A stretch of 64,000 nt of DNA from Parazoarcus communis SWub3 = DSM 12120 (GTDB lineage: Bacteria; Pseudomonadota; Gammaproteobacteria; Burkholderiales; Rhodocyclaceae): positions 124,001 through 188,000 of the forward strand of contig NZ_QKOE01000002.1 of NCBI RefSeq assembly GCF_003226565.1, given 5' to 3'. Made by a program: the position numbers and the translations under genes. Shown here one piece after another: positions 16,803 through 25,802 of the stretch. How positions within the stretch are numbered: position 1 is the stretch's first letter; the number at the start of each line of letters is the position of its first letter. A model generated the notes under the pieces. That model was not told the origin of the DNA. It was given only the letters and a program-made list of their open reading frames with translations, and did no database searches.

Positions 16803-17924
16803 ATGTTCATCGTGACCAATCGCGAGGTGGACGAAGCCCGGACCACCGTCAAGGATGCCTTCAAGTCGCAAGCCAACGCACGTGGCCCCAATGAGTTGCG
16901 GCTGGCCGAGGCAGTGCGCGAAGGCGGCAAATGGAAGGTGCGCATCCTGCCCGACCAGATCACCGACAAGATGGCCAAGGAGGTGGGGCTGGAGCCCACG
17001 CTCGATGCGGCAGGCAAGCCGCAGCCGATCTTTGCCAGCAGCTATGTGGCGCGCCGCATCCTGGCGCGGGTCAACCCGAAGATGGCCGGTGGCACAGGCA
17101 AGGGTCGCAACCTGCTGTTTTTCGTGCATGGTTTCAATAACAACGTCGAGGCGGTGCTGGACCGCGCCGAGCAGCTTGAACAGACCTATGGGGTGGAAGT
17201 GTTGCCCTTTACCTGGCCGGCCAATGGTGGCGGCGTGCACGGGGTGGTCAGCTACAAGAGCGACAAGCGTGACGCGCTGGCTTCCACTGGCGCGTTCGAC
17301 CGCTGCCTGGGGCGGCTCGAGCAGATCCTGCATGCCATTCACGAAGAGCATGTGCAGCGTGTCGAGGCACTGGCCAACAAGCGCTACGGTAGCGGCGACA
17401 AGATCGATGCCGAGCAGTGGGATCGTTTCTTTACCGAGCAGTCGCAGAAATGGTGCCCGTTCAGCGTCAGCATGATGACCCACAGCATGGGCAACTACCT
17501 GTTCAAGCATCTGCTGAAATCGTCCATCTACCGCGGCGACCGCCTGTTGTTCGACAACGTCGTCATGGTGGCAGCCGACACCAACAACGAGGGCCATGCC
17601 GAGTGGGTGGACAAGATCCAGTGTCGCAACCGGGTCTATATCACCCTCAACGAGCGCGACAGCGCACTCAGCGCATCACGCATGAAGCTGGGGGAACAGC
17701 AGCTGGCCAGGTTGGGGCATTACCCGCACAAGCTGGATTCCCGCCAGGCGGTCTATGTGGATTTCACCGGCCAGCCGAGCGTGGGTACTTCGCATGCCTA
17801 TTTCGAGGGCGAGCCGCTGAAGAACGAGCGGGTCAAGCGTTTCTTCCAGGCCGCCTTCAATGGCGAAACGGCCGAGGACGGCCTGCGCTTCGAGGCTGCG
17901 CGCAATCTGTACCGGCTGAAATAG
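16803..17924 (+). CDS. DUF900-type alpha/beta hydrolase
   Basis: The start at ATG 16803, behind GGGAGGAG, gives 373 residues. The hydrolase features are LLFFVHGFNNNV (oxyanion strand and loop), PFTWPANG, and the nucleophile elbow MMTHSMGNYL. A later VVMVAADTNNEGH segment carries the acid position. It has no signal peptide, so it is probably cytoplasmic. DUF900 members are mostly uncharacterised esterase-like proteins. It is monocistronic and followed by a palindromic repeat pair. Confidence 0.8.
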   Translation: MFIVTNREVDEARTTVKDAFKSQANARGPNELRLAEAVREGGKWKVRILPDQITDKMAKEVGLEPTLDAAGKPQPIFASSYVARRILARVNPKMAGGTGKGRNLLFFVHGFNNNVEAVLDRAEQLEQTYGVEVLPFTWPANGGGVHGVVSYKSDKRDALASTGAFDRCLGRLEQILHAIHEEHVQRVEALANKRYGSGDKIDAEQWDRFFTEQSQKWCPFSVSMMTHSMGNYLFKHLLKSSIYRGDRLLFDNVVMVAADTNNEGHAEWVDKIQCRNRVYITLNERDSALSASRMKLGEQQLARLGHYPHKLDSRQAVYVDFTGQPSVGTSHAYFEGEPLKNERVKRFFQAAFNGETAEDGLRFEAARNLYRLK

Positions 17925-17975
17925 CACCCGCATTACTTGTCGAGCTTCTGCTCGTTGATGTGTGATACCGATGCC

Positions 17976-18048
17976 GGCGGGGTTGGCACCCCACCCTTCG
18001 TGGGGCTGTTGGGTGGTGTTGCTGGGAAGGGCGGGATGGAATCCCGCC
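17976..18048. repeat. Paired extragenic palindromes (REP/BIME-like), copy A
   Basis: Two palindromes about 50 bp apart fill most of the gap after the DUF900 gene. The first is GGCGGGGT-TGGC-ACCCCACC (17976-17995) and the second is GGCGGGAT-GGA-ATCCCGCC (18030-18048). A near-inverted copy of the same pair occurs at 29967-30063. The rest of the 307-bp gap before the antiporter gene shows no other feature. Confidence 0.7.
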
Positions 18049-18231
18049 GGTGGTTGTGATCGCGCTTGCTTGCGGGATGGCGCATGGACAAGGGGGCTTT
18101 TTTGACCGGTTGGGGACGTTGTGGCGCCTGCGGCGGCCGGCCGGTCCTGCTGGCCTGAGGCATTGTGCGATGCAAAAAAGTGTGCATACTGGCACTCCGA
18201 GCGCCTTGCGCAAGCCCGTACCACGACGCCC

Positions 18232-20274
18232 ATGATCGATCATCTGCCGATCAGCAACCCGGTTCTCGTCTTCGCCATTGTTGCGTTGTTGATACTGCTC
18301 GCCCCTATCGTCATGGGGCGCTGGCGCCTGCCCGGCATGATCGGGCTGCTGCTTGCGGGCGCCTTGCTGGGGCCGAATGCCCTGGGCGTGCTCGAGCGCG
18401 ATTCGTCCTTCGTGCTGTTCGGCACCGTGGGTCTGCTCTACATCATGTTCAGCGCTGCGCTCGAGATCGACATGACGGTGCTCAAGCGTTACGGTGTGCA
18501 CAGTGTGGTGTTCGGCCTGCTGACCTTCACCATTCCGATGGGGGTTGGCCTGGTTGTGGCGCGTCATCTGCTGGGTTTCGAGTGGCCGGGGGCGATCCTG
18601 CTGGCCAGTACCTTTGCCTCGCATACCTTGCTGACGTATCCGATCGCCAGTCGTCTGGGCATCACCCGCAACCGCGCGGTGACGGCCGCGGTGGGCGGTA
18701 CCATTGTTACCGACACGCTGGCACTGCTGGTGCTGGCGGTCATTGCCAGCTCCACCCGGGGGGAGATCGATGAGTTCTTCTGGTATCGCCTGGGGGCCAG
18801 CCTGCTGGTTTATGTGCTGGCGATCCTGATCGGATTGCCGATCATGGCGCGCTGGTTCTTCCGCAATGTGGCGCGCGATGGGGTGGCCGAATTCGTCTTT
18901 GTGCTGGCGGCGGTGTTTGCGGTGGCGGCAGCGTCCCACCTGGCGGGGTCCGAGCCCATTGTTGGCGCTTTCCTTGCGGGTCTGGCGCTCAACCGCTTGA
19001 TTCCGCACCACGGCACGCTGATGAACCGCATTCAGTTCACTGGCGAGGCGATCTTCATCCCCTTTTTCCTGCTGTCGGTGGGCATGCTGCTGGACCTGCA
19101 CATCTTCCTCAGCGGTCCGCGTGCATGGGCGGTGGCGTTTGCCATGGTCGCGACGGTGCTGGTGACGAAATGGCTGGCCGCCGAGGCCACCCGCGTGTTG
19201 CTGCGTTACAGCAAGGACCAGGCGCGGCTGGTGTTCGGCCTGAGCGTGCCGCAGGCGGCGGCGACGCTGGCCGCCACCATTGTTGGCTACGATCTGGGCC
19301 TGTTCGATGATGCGGTGGTCAATGGCGCGATCCTGATGATCCTGGGCAGTTGCCTGATTGCACCGATCATGGTCGATCGCCACGGCCGCGCCCTGGCGCT
19401 GGCGGCCGAGGCCGAGCCGGTGGAGGCAGTCGGGCCGCAGCAGCGCATCGTCGTGGCGTGCTCCACGCTGGCGTCGGCGCGACCCTTGCTGGAGCTGGCG
19501 ATGCTGACCCGGGATACGGCCCAGCAACAGCCGGTGTTTCCGTTGACCGTGGTTGAGGACGGGCGCAGCAGCATGGAGGACGTGGCCCGTGCCGAAGCCG
19601 AACTTGGCAAGATGGTGGCAATGCTGTCGGCTGCTGCGGTGCCGGCCCAGCCGGTGACGCGGATCGCGTTCAACGTGACCTCCGGCATCCTGCGGGCACG
19701 GCGTGAGCTGCGGGGCAGCGATGTGATCATCGGCTGGCGTGGGCGGTCCACGCCGCATGAGTTGTTCTTTGGCTCGCTGATGGAGCAGATGCTGCGCGAC
19801 CGCCACTTCAACCTCACCATCGCCCGTCTGCCCGAGCCGCTCAACACCAATCACCGCATTGTGGTCGCTGTGCCGCCCAACGCCGAGCGTGAGGAGGGTT
19901 TCGTTCAGGCTGCCGGCACGATCAAGCGGCTTGCCCAGCAACTGGGGGCGCCGGTGGTGCTGGTGGGGGCGCAGGCGGGTGAGGCGCGGGTGCAGCGCGC
20001 ATTCGAACGCATCAAGCCGGCCTGCGACGTACGGCTGCAGTCGTTGCCGCAGTGGAAGTCGGTGCTCGAGGCCCTGCCGGGGCTGGTGGGCGATGGCGAT
20101 CTGCTGGTGGTGTACGGCGTGCGTGCCGGTGGCCTGGCCTGGGATGCGCGGGCAGCGATGCTGCCCGAGCGCCTGGCCGAACAGCGGCCGCGCTTGAACC
20201 TGCTGGTGATGTATCCGGCCGAACGGGTGCCCGAGCTCGAGGGTGAAGAGCCGATGACCGAGATCCGTCTTTGA
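18232..20274 (+). CDS. KefB-like cation:proton antiporter with C-terminal USP-like region
   Basis: Starting at ATG 18232, the protein has 680 residues. Residues 10-390 form a CPA2-type Na+/H+ exchanger domain with about twelve membrane helices. They include GLLLAGALLGPNALGVLERD, the LLASTFASHTLLTYPI segment and FIPFFLLSVGMLLDL. The remaining 290 residues are soluble. They show two halves resembling universal stress protein folds (RIVVACSTLASARPLLELA and HRIVVAVPPNAEREEGF). There is no TrkA-N domain, unlike classical KefB/KefC. Probable role is monovalent cation or pH homeostasis at the inner membrane. A LysR gene follows 95 bp downstream on the same strand. Confidence 0.85.
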   Translation: MIDHLPISNPVLVFAIVALLILLAPIVMGRWRLPGMIGLLLAGALLGPNALGVLERDSSFVLFGTVGLLYIMFSAALEIDMTVLKRYGVHSVVFGLLTFTIPMGVGLVVARHLLGFEWPGAILLASTFASHTLLTYPIASRLGITRNRAVTAAVGGTIVTDTLALLVLAVIASSTRGEIDEFFWYRLGASLLVYVLAILIGLPIMARWFFRNVARDGVAEFVFVLAAVFAVAAASHLAGSEPIVGAFLAGLALNRLIPHHGTLMNRIQFTGEAIFIPFFLLSVGMLLDLHIFLSGPRAWAVAFAMVATVLVTKWLAAEATRVLLRYSKDQARLVFGLSVPQAAATLAATIVGYDLGLFDDAVVNGAILMILGSCLIAPIMVDRHGRALALAAEAEPVEAVGPQQRIVVACSTLASARPLLELAMLTRDTAQQQPVFPLTVVEDGRSSMEDVARAEAELGKMVAMLSAAAVPAQPVTRIAFNVTSGILRARRELRGSDVIIGWRGRSTPHELFFGSLMEQMLRDRHFNLTIARLPEPLNTNHRIVVAVPPNAEREEGFVQAAGTIKRLAQQLGAPVVLVGAQAGEARVQRAFERIKPACDVRLQSLPQWKSVLEALPGLVGDGDLLVVYGVRAGGLAWDARAAMLPERLAEQRPRLNLLVMYPAERVPELEGEEPMTEIRL

Positions 20275-20369
20275 TTCCGGGCTTGGCTTCGCTGCGGCCC
20301 CGCTCCTAGAATGCGGAGCCCGACCGGGCCACGGGTGCCGGTCTGCCGCGTTCAACGGAATGATCGACG

Positions 20370-21296
20370 ATGGAACTCAAATGGCTGGAGGATTTCCTCA
20401 GTCTCGCCGAGACCGGCAGCTTTTCGCGCTCGGCCGAGCAGCGCCATGTCACCCAGTCGGCGTTCTCGCGCCGGATCCGCGCACTTGAGGCCTGGCTTGG
20501 GGTGGCGGTGGTCGATCGAAGTACCTACCCTACCCGGCTGACGGCGGCGGGCGAGGCCTTCAAGGGACCGGCGGCGGATCTGGTCAGCCGTCTGCATGCA
20601 GCCCGTACCCTGGCGCGTGGCCAGCAGCCGGCCGCGGGTGATGCGCTGGTGTTTGCAGTGCCGCACACCCTGGCGTTTGCCTTCTTTCCTGCCTGGCTGG
20701 GCCGGCTCAAACGGACTTTCGGCGAGGTGCCGACACGCCTGATGGCCGGCAATGTGCACGATGTGGTGACCACCCTGGTCGAGGGTGGCTGTGATCTGTT
20801 GCTGTGTTATCACCACCCTTCCCATCCGGTATGGCTGGATCCAGCACGTTTCGAGGGTCTCAGCCTGGGGGTGGAGCAGGTGCGCCCCTTCATTCCGCGG
20901 CAGATGGCCGACAATCCGCGCTGGCAGTTGCCAGGCCGTCCCGATGCGCCGATTCCCTTCCTGCGTTATGGACCCAATACCTATCTGCGGCGCATGACCG
21001 ACATCATCCTTGATCGTGCGAGTCCGCCCGCCGAACTGGCGCTGCAGTACGAGTCGGACATGGCCGAGAGCCTGAAAGCCATGTTGCTGGCCGGCCATGG
21101 TCTGGCCTTTCTGCCGACAAGTGCGGTGGCACGCGAACTGGAGCGGGGCGAGGTGGTGAGCGGCGGTGGGGCAGCGTGGTCGCTGCAGATGGAGGTGCGC
21201 CTCTATCGCGACCGCGCCAACATGCGTCCTGGCCTGCTGCGCTTGTGGCAGCACCTGATCACGGCGGGTGCTGCTGATAAGGCGCCCGACGCGTGA
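20370..21296 (+). CDS. LysR-family transcriptional regulator (HypT/YjiE-like)
   Basis: The 308-residue protein opens with MELKWLEDFLSLAETGSFSR and continues with HVTQSAFSRRIRALE and VDRSTYPTRLT. This helix-turn-helix block is very close to the HypT (YjiE) branch of LysR regulators, which sense hypochlorite in E. coli. The effector domain follows from about residue 90. Its stop codon overlaps the start of the histidine kinase gene by 4 bp (GTGA), so the two are translationally coupled. Assignment to LysR is firm; the HypT resemblance rests on the N-terminus only. Confidence 0.88.
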   Translation: MELKWLEDFLSLAETGSFSRSAEQRHVTQSAFSRRIRALEAWLGVAVVDRSTYPTRLTAAGEAFKGPAADLVSRLHAARTLARGQQPAAGDALVFAVPHTLAFAFFPAWLGRLKRTFGEVPTRLMAGNVHDVVTTLVEGGCDLLLCYHHPSHPVWLDPARFEGLSLGVEQVRPFIPRQMADNPRWQLPGRPDAPIPFLRYGPNTYLRRMTDIILDRASPPAELALQYESDMAESLKAMLLAGHGLAFLPTSAVARELERGEVVSGGGAAWSLQMEVRLYRDRANMRPGLLRLWQHLITAGAADKAPDA

Positions 21297-23194
21297 GCAT
21301 GCGCCAGCCCTTTTCGGTCGATGAACTGCGTGCCGGGCGCATGCGCCTGCTGCGTCTGGTGGGTGTCGTACTGGTGTTGCTGGTGCTTGCGGTGACCACC
21401 TATCGCTACAGCGAATCGCGCGCCATGCAGTTGGCGCGTGTAGAAGCCGGCCACCGGCTGGAGCTGTTTGCGGCGGCGGTCGATGGGGTGATCCGCCGCC
21501 TGGAGCACGTGCCGTCAACGGTCGAGCTGAACCCGGATGTGCGTGCCCTGCTGGTGGCGCCTGAAGTCGTCACCCGCATGCGTGTCAATGCCTATCTCGA
21601 GGTCATGAGCCGGCAGGTGGGCGCGATTGCGATCTTCGTGCTCGATCACGATGGCGTTGTGGTGGCAGCGTCGAACTGGAACGATGTCACCAGCTTCATG
21701 GGGCTGGACCTGTCCTACCGCACCTATTTCCGCTGGGCCTATGCCGGCCTGACCGGACGCCACTTTGCCGTTGGCACCGCGCAGGGCGAGCCGGGGTACT
21801 ACGTATCGCGTCCTGTACGCGACAGCGAGGGCGTGGTGGTCGGTGTCACCGTGGTCAAGATCGGGCTGGGTGACATCGATCTGGCGCTGGGCGCACTCAG
21901 CGAGCCGGCCCTGGTTGCCGACAGCAATGGCGTGGTGATCATGAGCCCGCGGGAAGACTGGCGGTATACCGCGCTCGAGCCGATGCGCCCCTCGCTGCAG
22001 GCCGACATCGAACGCAGCCGTCTGTACGACAACCGGCCGATCCGGCCGTTTCCGGTGGCGGTACCGTTCCGCAACTGGTCGGCGGACGCCACCGTCAGCC
22101 TGCCGGTGCCAGCCTTGCACCCGCCGCGTGGCCGGACGCAGATGGTGCGTCATCAGATGGTGTCGCGCCCGCTGGAGCGGGTGGGTTGGTGGCTGGTGTT
22201 GTTCTCCGATCTGTCGGCGGTGCATCGTCAGGCGCTGGCGCATGCCGCGCTGGCCGTGACGATGGGCGGCTTGCTGCTGATGCTGTCGCTCTATCTGGCA
22301 CAGCGGCGGCGCATCGTGCGCCAGAAGCTGGAAAACCAGGCCATGCTGGAGCAGGCCAACCTTGAACTGGAGGAGACCGTGCAGCGGCGCACGCAGGATC
22401 TGTCCACCACCAATGCCCGCCTGCGCGAGGAGATCGTCGAGCGTCGCAATGCCGAACGCACACTGCGTGCGGCACAGGACGAGCTGGTGCAGGCAGCCAA
22501 GCTTGCGGTGCTGGGGCAGCTCGCCACCGGCATCACTCATGAGCTGACCCAACCGCTGGGGGCGATCCGCACCTTGTCCGGCAATGCGGCCGAGTTCCTG
22601 CGGCGGGGCAGCGTGGAGACCACCGCGAAGAACCTGTCGATCATCAGCCGGCTGGCCGACCAGATGGGCGCCATCATTTCGCCGCTGCGCACCTTTGCAC
22701 GCAAGTCGCCTGCGGTGCCGGCACGGGTGGATGTGGCGCACGCCGTTGCCAATGCGCTGTTGCTGCTCGATCAGAAGTTGCAGCGTAACGCGATTGAGCT
22801 GGACAACCGGGTGGCGGCGGAGACGGCGATTGCCTGGTGCGACCCGATCCGGCTCGAACAGGTGCTGGTGAATCTGATCGGCAACGCTGCTGACGCCATG
22901 GCCAGCCAGGCGGGTGAGCGCCGGCTGGTGTTGAGTACGCACACCGATGACGCCGGGCGGCTGTTGTTGTGCGTGACCGACAATGGTCCCGGGCTGGCGC
23001 CAGAAGTACTGGCTCGTGTGTTCGAGCCCTTCTTTACCACCAAGCCGGTCGGTGAGGGCCTGGGCCTGGGTCTGCCGATCTCGCGCGATATCGTGCGTGA
23101 ATTTGGCGGCGAACTGAGCGCGTCGAATGCGCCCGGTGGCGGCGCCTGTTTCTGCATCACCTTGCCGGTGCCACACCTGGAGACTCCGACATGA
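21293..23194 (+). CDS. DctB-like sensor histidine kinase
   Basis: The frame starts with GTG 21293 (ATG 21299 is the alternative) and encodes 633 residues. Two membrane helices (about 17-37 and 317-340) flank a periplasmic double-Cache domain of about 270 residues (FVLDHDGVVVAASNW, SYRTYFRWA, GEPGYYVSRPV). A coiled coil, a HisKA box with phosphoacceptor His416 (ITHELTQPLGAIR), and an HATPase domain with N box (LIGNAADAM) and G box (GEGLGLGLPIS) follow. This is the architecture of DctB, the C4-dicarboxylate sensor. It overlaps the response regulator gene by 4 bp. The likely ligand is a carboxylate or amino acid taken up by the adjacent TRAP system. Confidence 0.92.
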   Translation: MSMRQPFSVDELRAGRMRLLRLVGVVLVLLVLAVTTYRYSESRAMQLARVEAGHRLELFAAAVDGVIRRLEHVPSTVELNPDVRALLVAPEVVTRMRVNAYLEVMSRQVGAIAIFVLDHDGVVVAASNWNDVTSFMGLDLSYRTYFRWAYAGLTGRHFAVGTAQGEPGYYVSRPVRDSEGVVVGVTVVKIGLGDIDLALGALSEPALVADSNGVVIMSPREDWRYTALEPMRPSLQADIERSRLYDNRPIRPFPVAVPFRNWSADATVSLPVPALHPPRGRTQMVRHQMVSRPLERVGWWLVLFSDLSAVHRQALAHAALAVTMGGLLLMLSLYLAQRRRIVRQKLENQAMLEQANLELEETVQRRTQDLSTTNARLREEIVERRNAERTLRAAQDELVQAAKLAVLGQLATGITHELTQPLGAIRTLSGNAAEFLRRGSVETTAKNLSIISRLADQMGAIISPLRTFARKSPAVPARVDVAHAVANALLLLDQKLQRNAIELDNRVAAETAIAWCDPIRLEQVLVNLIGNAADAMASQAGERRLVLSTHTDDAGRLLLCVTDNGPGLAPEVLARVFEPFFTTKPVGEGLGLGLPISRDIVREFGGELSASNAPGGGACFCITLPVPHLETPT

Positions 23195-24525
23195 ACACGC
23201 TGAACGTCCTGCTGGTGGAGGACGACCCCAATATGCGCCTGGGGTGCGAACAGGCTTTTGAACTGTCTGGCATCCCGGCGGCCTCGGTGCCGTCGGCAGA
23301 GGCGGCGCAGCGCGAGATCGAGCACAACCCGCCCGCGGTCATCGTGACCGATATGCGCCTGGGTGGGGCAGATGGCCTGCACTTGCTGCGCTGGAGCCAG
23401 GCCCGCGATGCCAATCTGCCGGTGATCATGGTCACCGGGCATGGTGATGTCACCCTGGCGGTGGAGGCGATGCGCAGCGGTGCCTACGATTTCATCACCA
23501 AACCGTTTGCGTCCGACCACCTGGTGGAGGTGGTGCGGCGGGCGCTGGAGAAACGCAGCCTGACGCTGGAGGTGGCCGAGCTGCGTCGCCGCCTGGCCCA
23601 GCGCGAGGGGGCGGAAGCCAGCCTGATTGGCCGTTCGCCGCAGATGGCGCGGGTGCGTCAGCTGGTGGCGGATGTGGCGGGCAAGGCGGTGGATGTGTTG
23701 ATCCACGGCGAGACCGGCACGGGCAAGGAGCTGGTGGCGCGCTGCCTGCATGACCTGGGTCCGCGTGCCAAGGGCAATTTTGTCGCACTCAATTGCGGCG
23801 GCCTGCCCGACAACCTGATCGACAGCGAACTGTTCGGCCATGAGCCGGGGGCGTTTACTGGCGCGACACGGCGTCGTGTGGGCAAGGTGGAGCATGCCCA
23901 CGGTGGCACGCTGTTTCTCGACGAGGTCGAGAGCATGCCGGTGGGGGTGCAGGTCAAGTTGCTGCGGGTGCTGCAGGAGCGGGTGGTGGAACGTCTGGGG
24001 GGCAACCAGCAGGTGCGGGTCGATACCCGGGTGGTGGCGGCCACCAAGGATGATCTGAAGCAAAGGGCCGAGGCGCAGCAGTTTCGTGCCGACCTGTACT
24101 ACCGCTTGAACGTCGTCACCATTGAGCTGCCGCCCCTGCGTGAGCGTCGCGAGGACATCCCCTTGCTGCTTGAGAACTTCATGCAGCAGGCGGCGCGCCG
24201 GCATGAGCTGCCCTTGCCCGAGCTGTCGCCGGCCGATCTGCGCCACCTGATGGCGCAGGACTGGCCAGGCAATGTACGCGAGCTGCGCAATGTCGCCGAC
24301 TGCATGGTGCTGGGCATTCCCCATGCGCGGGTCGACGCGGCCTGCGGTGAAGGCCCTTCGCTGGCGGAGGCGGTGGAGGCTTTCGAGCGTAGCCTGATCG
24401 GCGAGGAACTGCGCCGCCAGGGCGGTAATCTGACCCGTGCGGCTGAACGTCTGAGGGTGGCCAAGACCACCTTGCACGACAAGGTGCGCAAGTATGGGTT
24501 GGGTGGACGGCTGGGTGAAGTTTGA
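23191..24525 (+). CDS. DctD-like sigma54-dependent response regulator
   Basis: The 444-residue protein has a receiver domain with phosphoacceptor Asp54 (VTDMRLGG). A AAA+ domain follows, with Walker A (GETGTGKE), an intact GAFTGA loop (EPGAFTGA) for contacting sigma54, and Walker B (TLFLDEVESM). A Fis-type helix-turn-helix ends the protein (GGNLTRAAERLRVAKTTLHDKVRKYG). It should activate the promoter in the gap just downstream, which carries twin palindromes and a -24/-12 element in front of the TRAP genes. It is the third gene of a tightly overlapping regulatory trio. Confidence 0.94.
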   Translation: MNTLNVLLVEDDPNMRLGCEQAFELSGIPAASVPSAEAAQREIEHNPPAVIVTDMRLGGADGLHLLRWSQARDANLPVIMVTGHGDVTLAVEAMRSGAYDFITKPFASDHLVEVVRRALEKRSLTLEVAELRRRLAQREGAEASLIGRSPQMARVRQLVADVAGKAVDVLIHGETGTGKELVARCLHDLGPRAKGNFVALNCGGLPDNLIDSELFGHEPGAFTGATRRRVGKVEHAHGGTLFLDEVESMPVGVQVKLLRVLQERVVERLGGNQQVRVDTRVVAATKDDLKQRAEAQQFRADLYYRLNVVTIELPPLRERREDIPLLLENFMQQAARRHELPLPELSPADLRHLMAQDWPGNVRELRNVADCMVLGIPHARVDAACGEGPSLAEAVEAFERSLIGEELRRQGGNLTRAAERLRVAKTTLHDKVRKYGLGGRLGEV

Positions 24526-24533
24526 GCCTGTTT

Positions 24534-24581
24534 GTTCGGATTTCCGAACGCGAATTCGGCCGGAAATCCGGTTTTCCGAAC
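24534..24581. promoter_or_regulatory. Twin enhancer sites for the DctD-like activator
   Basis: GTTCGGATTTCCGAAC (24534-24549) is a perfect inverted repeat of 7-bp arms. A second copy, ATCCGGTTTTCCGAAC (24566-24581), matches 13 of 16 positions. The two start 32 bp apart, about three helical turns. They lie about 60-110 bp upstream of the sigma54-type promoter, as expected for a DctD-like enhancer. Confidence 0.7.
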
Positions 24582-24643
24582 ATCTTGCCGATAAGCGAGG
24601 CATTTTTTATCGACGATTCAAAGCGTTACTGATTGTTACCGGC

Positions 24644-24659
24644 TGGCGTGCTTCGTGCT
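24644..24659 (+). promoter_or_regulatory. Sigma54 (-24/-12) promoter of the TRAP operon
   Basis: TGGCGTGCTTCGTGCT has the invariant GG and GC dinucleotides at the required spacing (compare TGGCACG-N4-TTGCW). Transcription would start near 24670, leaving a leader of about 85 nt before the TAXI gene. An A/T tract at 24603-24610 lies between enhancer and promoter and could assist bending. Confidence 0.75.
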
Positions 24660-24754
24660 GAAGGATGACGGACTGCTGACAGCGCGCCAAGGTATCTGCG
24701 CTGGGGTGGTAGCCTTGTTTACACCTTCGTGTTGTATGTCCAGGAGACGAGAGA

Positions 24755-25720
24755 ATGATCAAGCTTGGTGCAATCGCGGCGATGCTGGCCGTTGTCGGTG
24801 GTGGTTTTTCCGGGGCGGCGCATGCCCAGCAGAAGTTCGTCACCATCGGTACGGGTGGCGTCACCGGCGTGTATTACGCCGCAGGCGGGGCGATCTGCCG
24901 GCTGATGAACAAGGACCGCGCCCAGCACGGTATCCGCTGTTCGGTCGAGAGCACCGGCGGTTCGGTATACAACATCAACACCATCAAGGCGGGTGAGCTC
25001 GACTTTGGCGTTGCCCAGTCCGATGCCCAGTTCAACGCGATCAAGGGCCTGGCCCAGTTCAAGGATGGTGCGGTGTCCGATCTGCGTGCCGTGTTCGCGC
25101 TGCATCCCGAGCCGCTGACCGTGCTGGCACGCAAGGAAGCCGGCATCACCAGGTTTGAAGACTTCAAGGGCAAGCGCTTCAACGTCGGCAACCCGGGCTC
25201 GGGCACCCGCGCCACCATGGACCAGTTGCTGGCCAGCCTGGGCATGAAGACCGCCGATTTCTCGCTGTCGTCCGAACTCAAGCCTGACGAGCATGGCGCT
25301 GCCCTGTGCGACAACAAGATCGACGGCTTTGCCTATGTGGTCGGCCACCCGGCTGCCAACATCCAGGACCCGACCACCACCTGCGGTGCCAAGCTGGTGT
25401 CGATCACCGGCCCGGCAGTGGACAAGCTGATTGCCGAATACCCCTACTACGCCACCGCCACCATCCCCGCTAGCATGTACGCAGGCAACCCGGATGCGAC
25501 CAAGACCTTCGGCGTCGTGGCCAGCTTCGTGACCTCGGCCAAGGTGGGCGACGACGTGGTCTACACCATGGTGAAGGCGGTCTTCGACAACTTCGAGGAC
25601 TTCAAGAAGCTGCACCCGGCCTTTGCCAACCTCGAGCCCAAGGACATGATCAAGGGCGGCCTGTCGGCGCCGCTGCACAATGGTGCGGTGAAGTACTACA
25701 AAGAAAAGGGCTGGATGTAA
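24755..25720 (+). CDS. TAXI-family TRAP transporter solute-binding protein
   Basis: The 321-residue protein has a Sec signal peptide ([24 protein letters not shown]). The TAXI pattern follows: [52 protein letters not shown] and [18 protein letters not shown]. It delivers substrate to the fused permease encoded next. Characterised TAXI proteins bind glutamate/glutamine or dicarboxylates; a glutamate-like substrate fits the dehydrogenase gene downstream. AGGAG precedes the ATG. Confidence 0.95.
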   Translation: MIKLGAIAAMLAVVGGGFSGAAHAQQKFVTIGTGGVTGVYYAAGGAICRLMNKDRAQHGIRCSVESTGGSVYNINTIKAGELDFGVAQSDAQFNAIKGLAQFKDGAVSDLRAVFALHPEPLTVLARKEAGITRFEDFKGKRFNVGNPGSGTRATMDQLLASLGMKTADFSLSSELKPDEHGAALCDNKIDGFAYVVGHPAANIQDPTTTCGAKLVSITGPAVDKLIAEYPYYATATIPASMYAGNPDATKTFGVVASFVTSAKVGDDVVYTMVKAVFDNFEDFKKLHPAFANLEPKDMIKGGLSAPLHNGAVKYYKEKGWM

Positions 25721-25734
25721 TCCTGCACGGGGCG

Positions 25735-25751
25735 GGGCCGTCCGTCGGCCC
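25735..25751 (+). terminator. Intercistronic hairpin between TAXI and permease genes
   Basis: GGGCCG-TCCGT-CGGCCC forms a 6-bp GC stem between the two TRAP genes. There is no T-tract. Such hairpins often protect the upstream binding-protein mRNA and lower permease expression; that role is inferred. Confidence 0.4.
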
Positions 25752-25802
25752 TGTCCTGATCGAGATGGGCTCGGAAAATACTAAAATACGGAGATCCGGC
25801 AC

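Noticed and set aside
17857..20355. 832-codon open frame antisense to the antiporter gene
   Set aside because: It mirrors the codon pattern of the real gene on the opposite strand, has low-complexity His/Arg/Gln-rich translation, and no family motif. Long antisense frames are common at this GC content.
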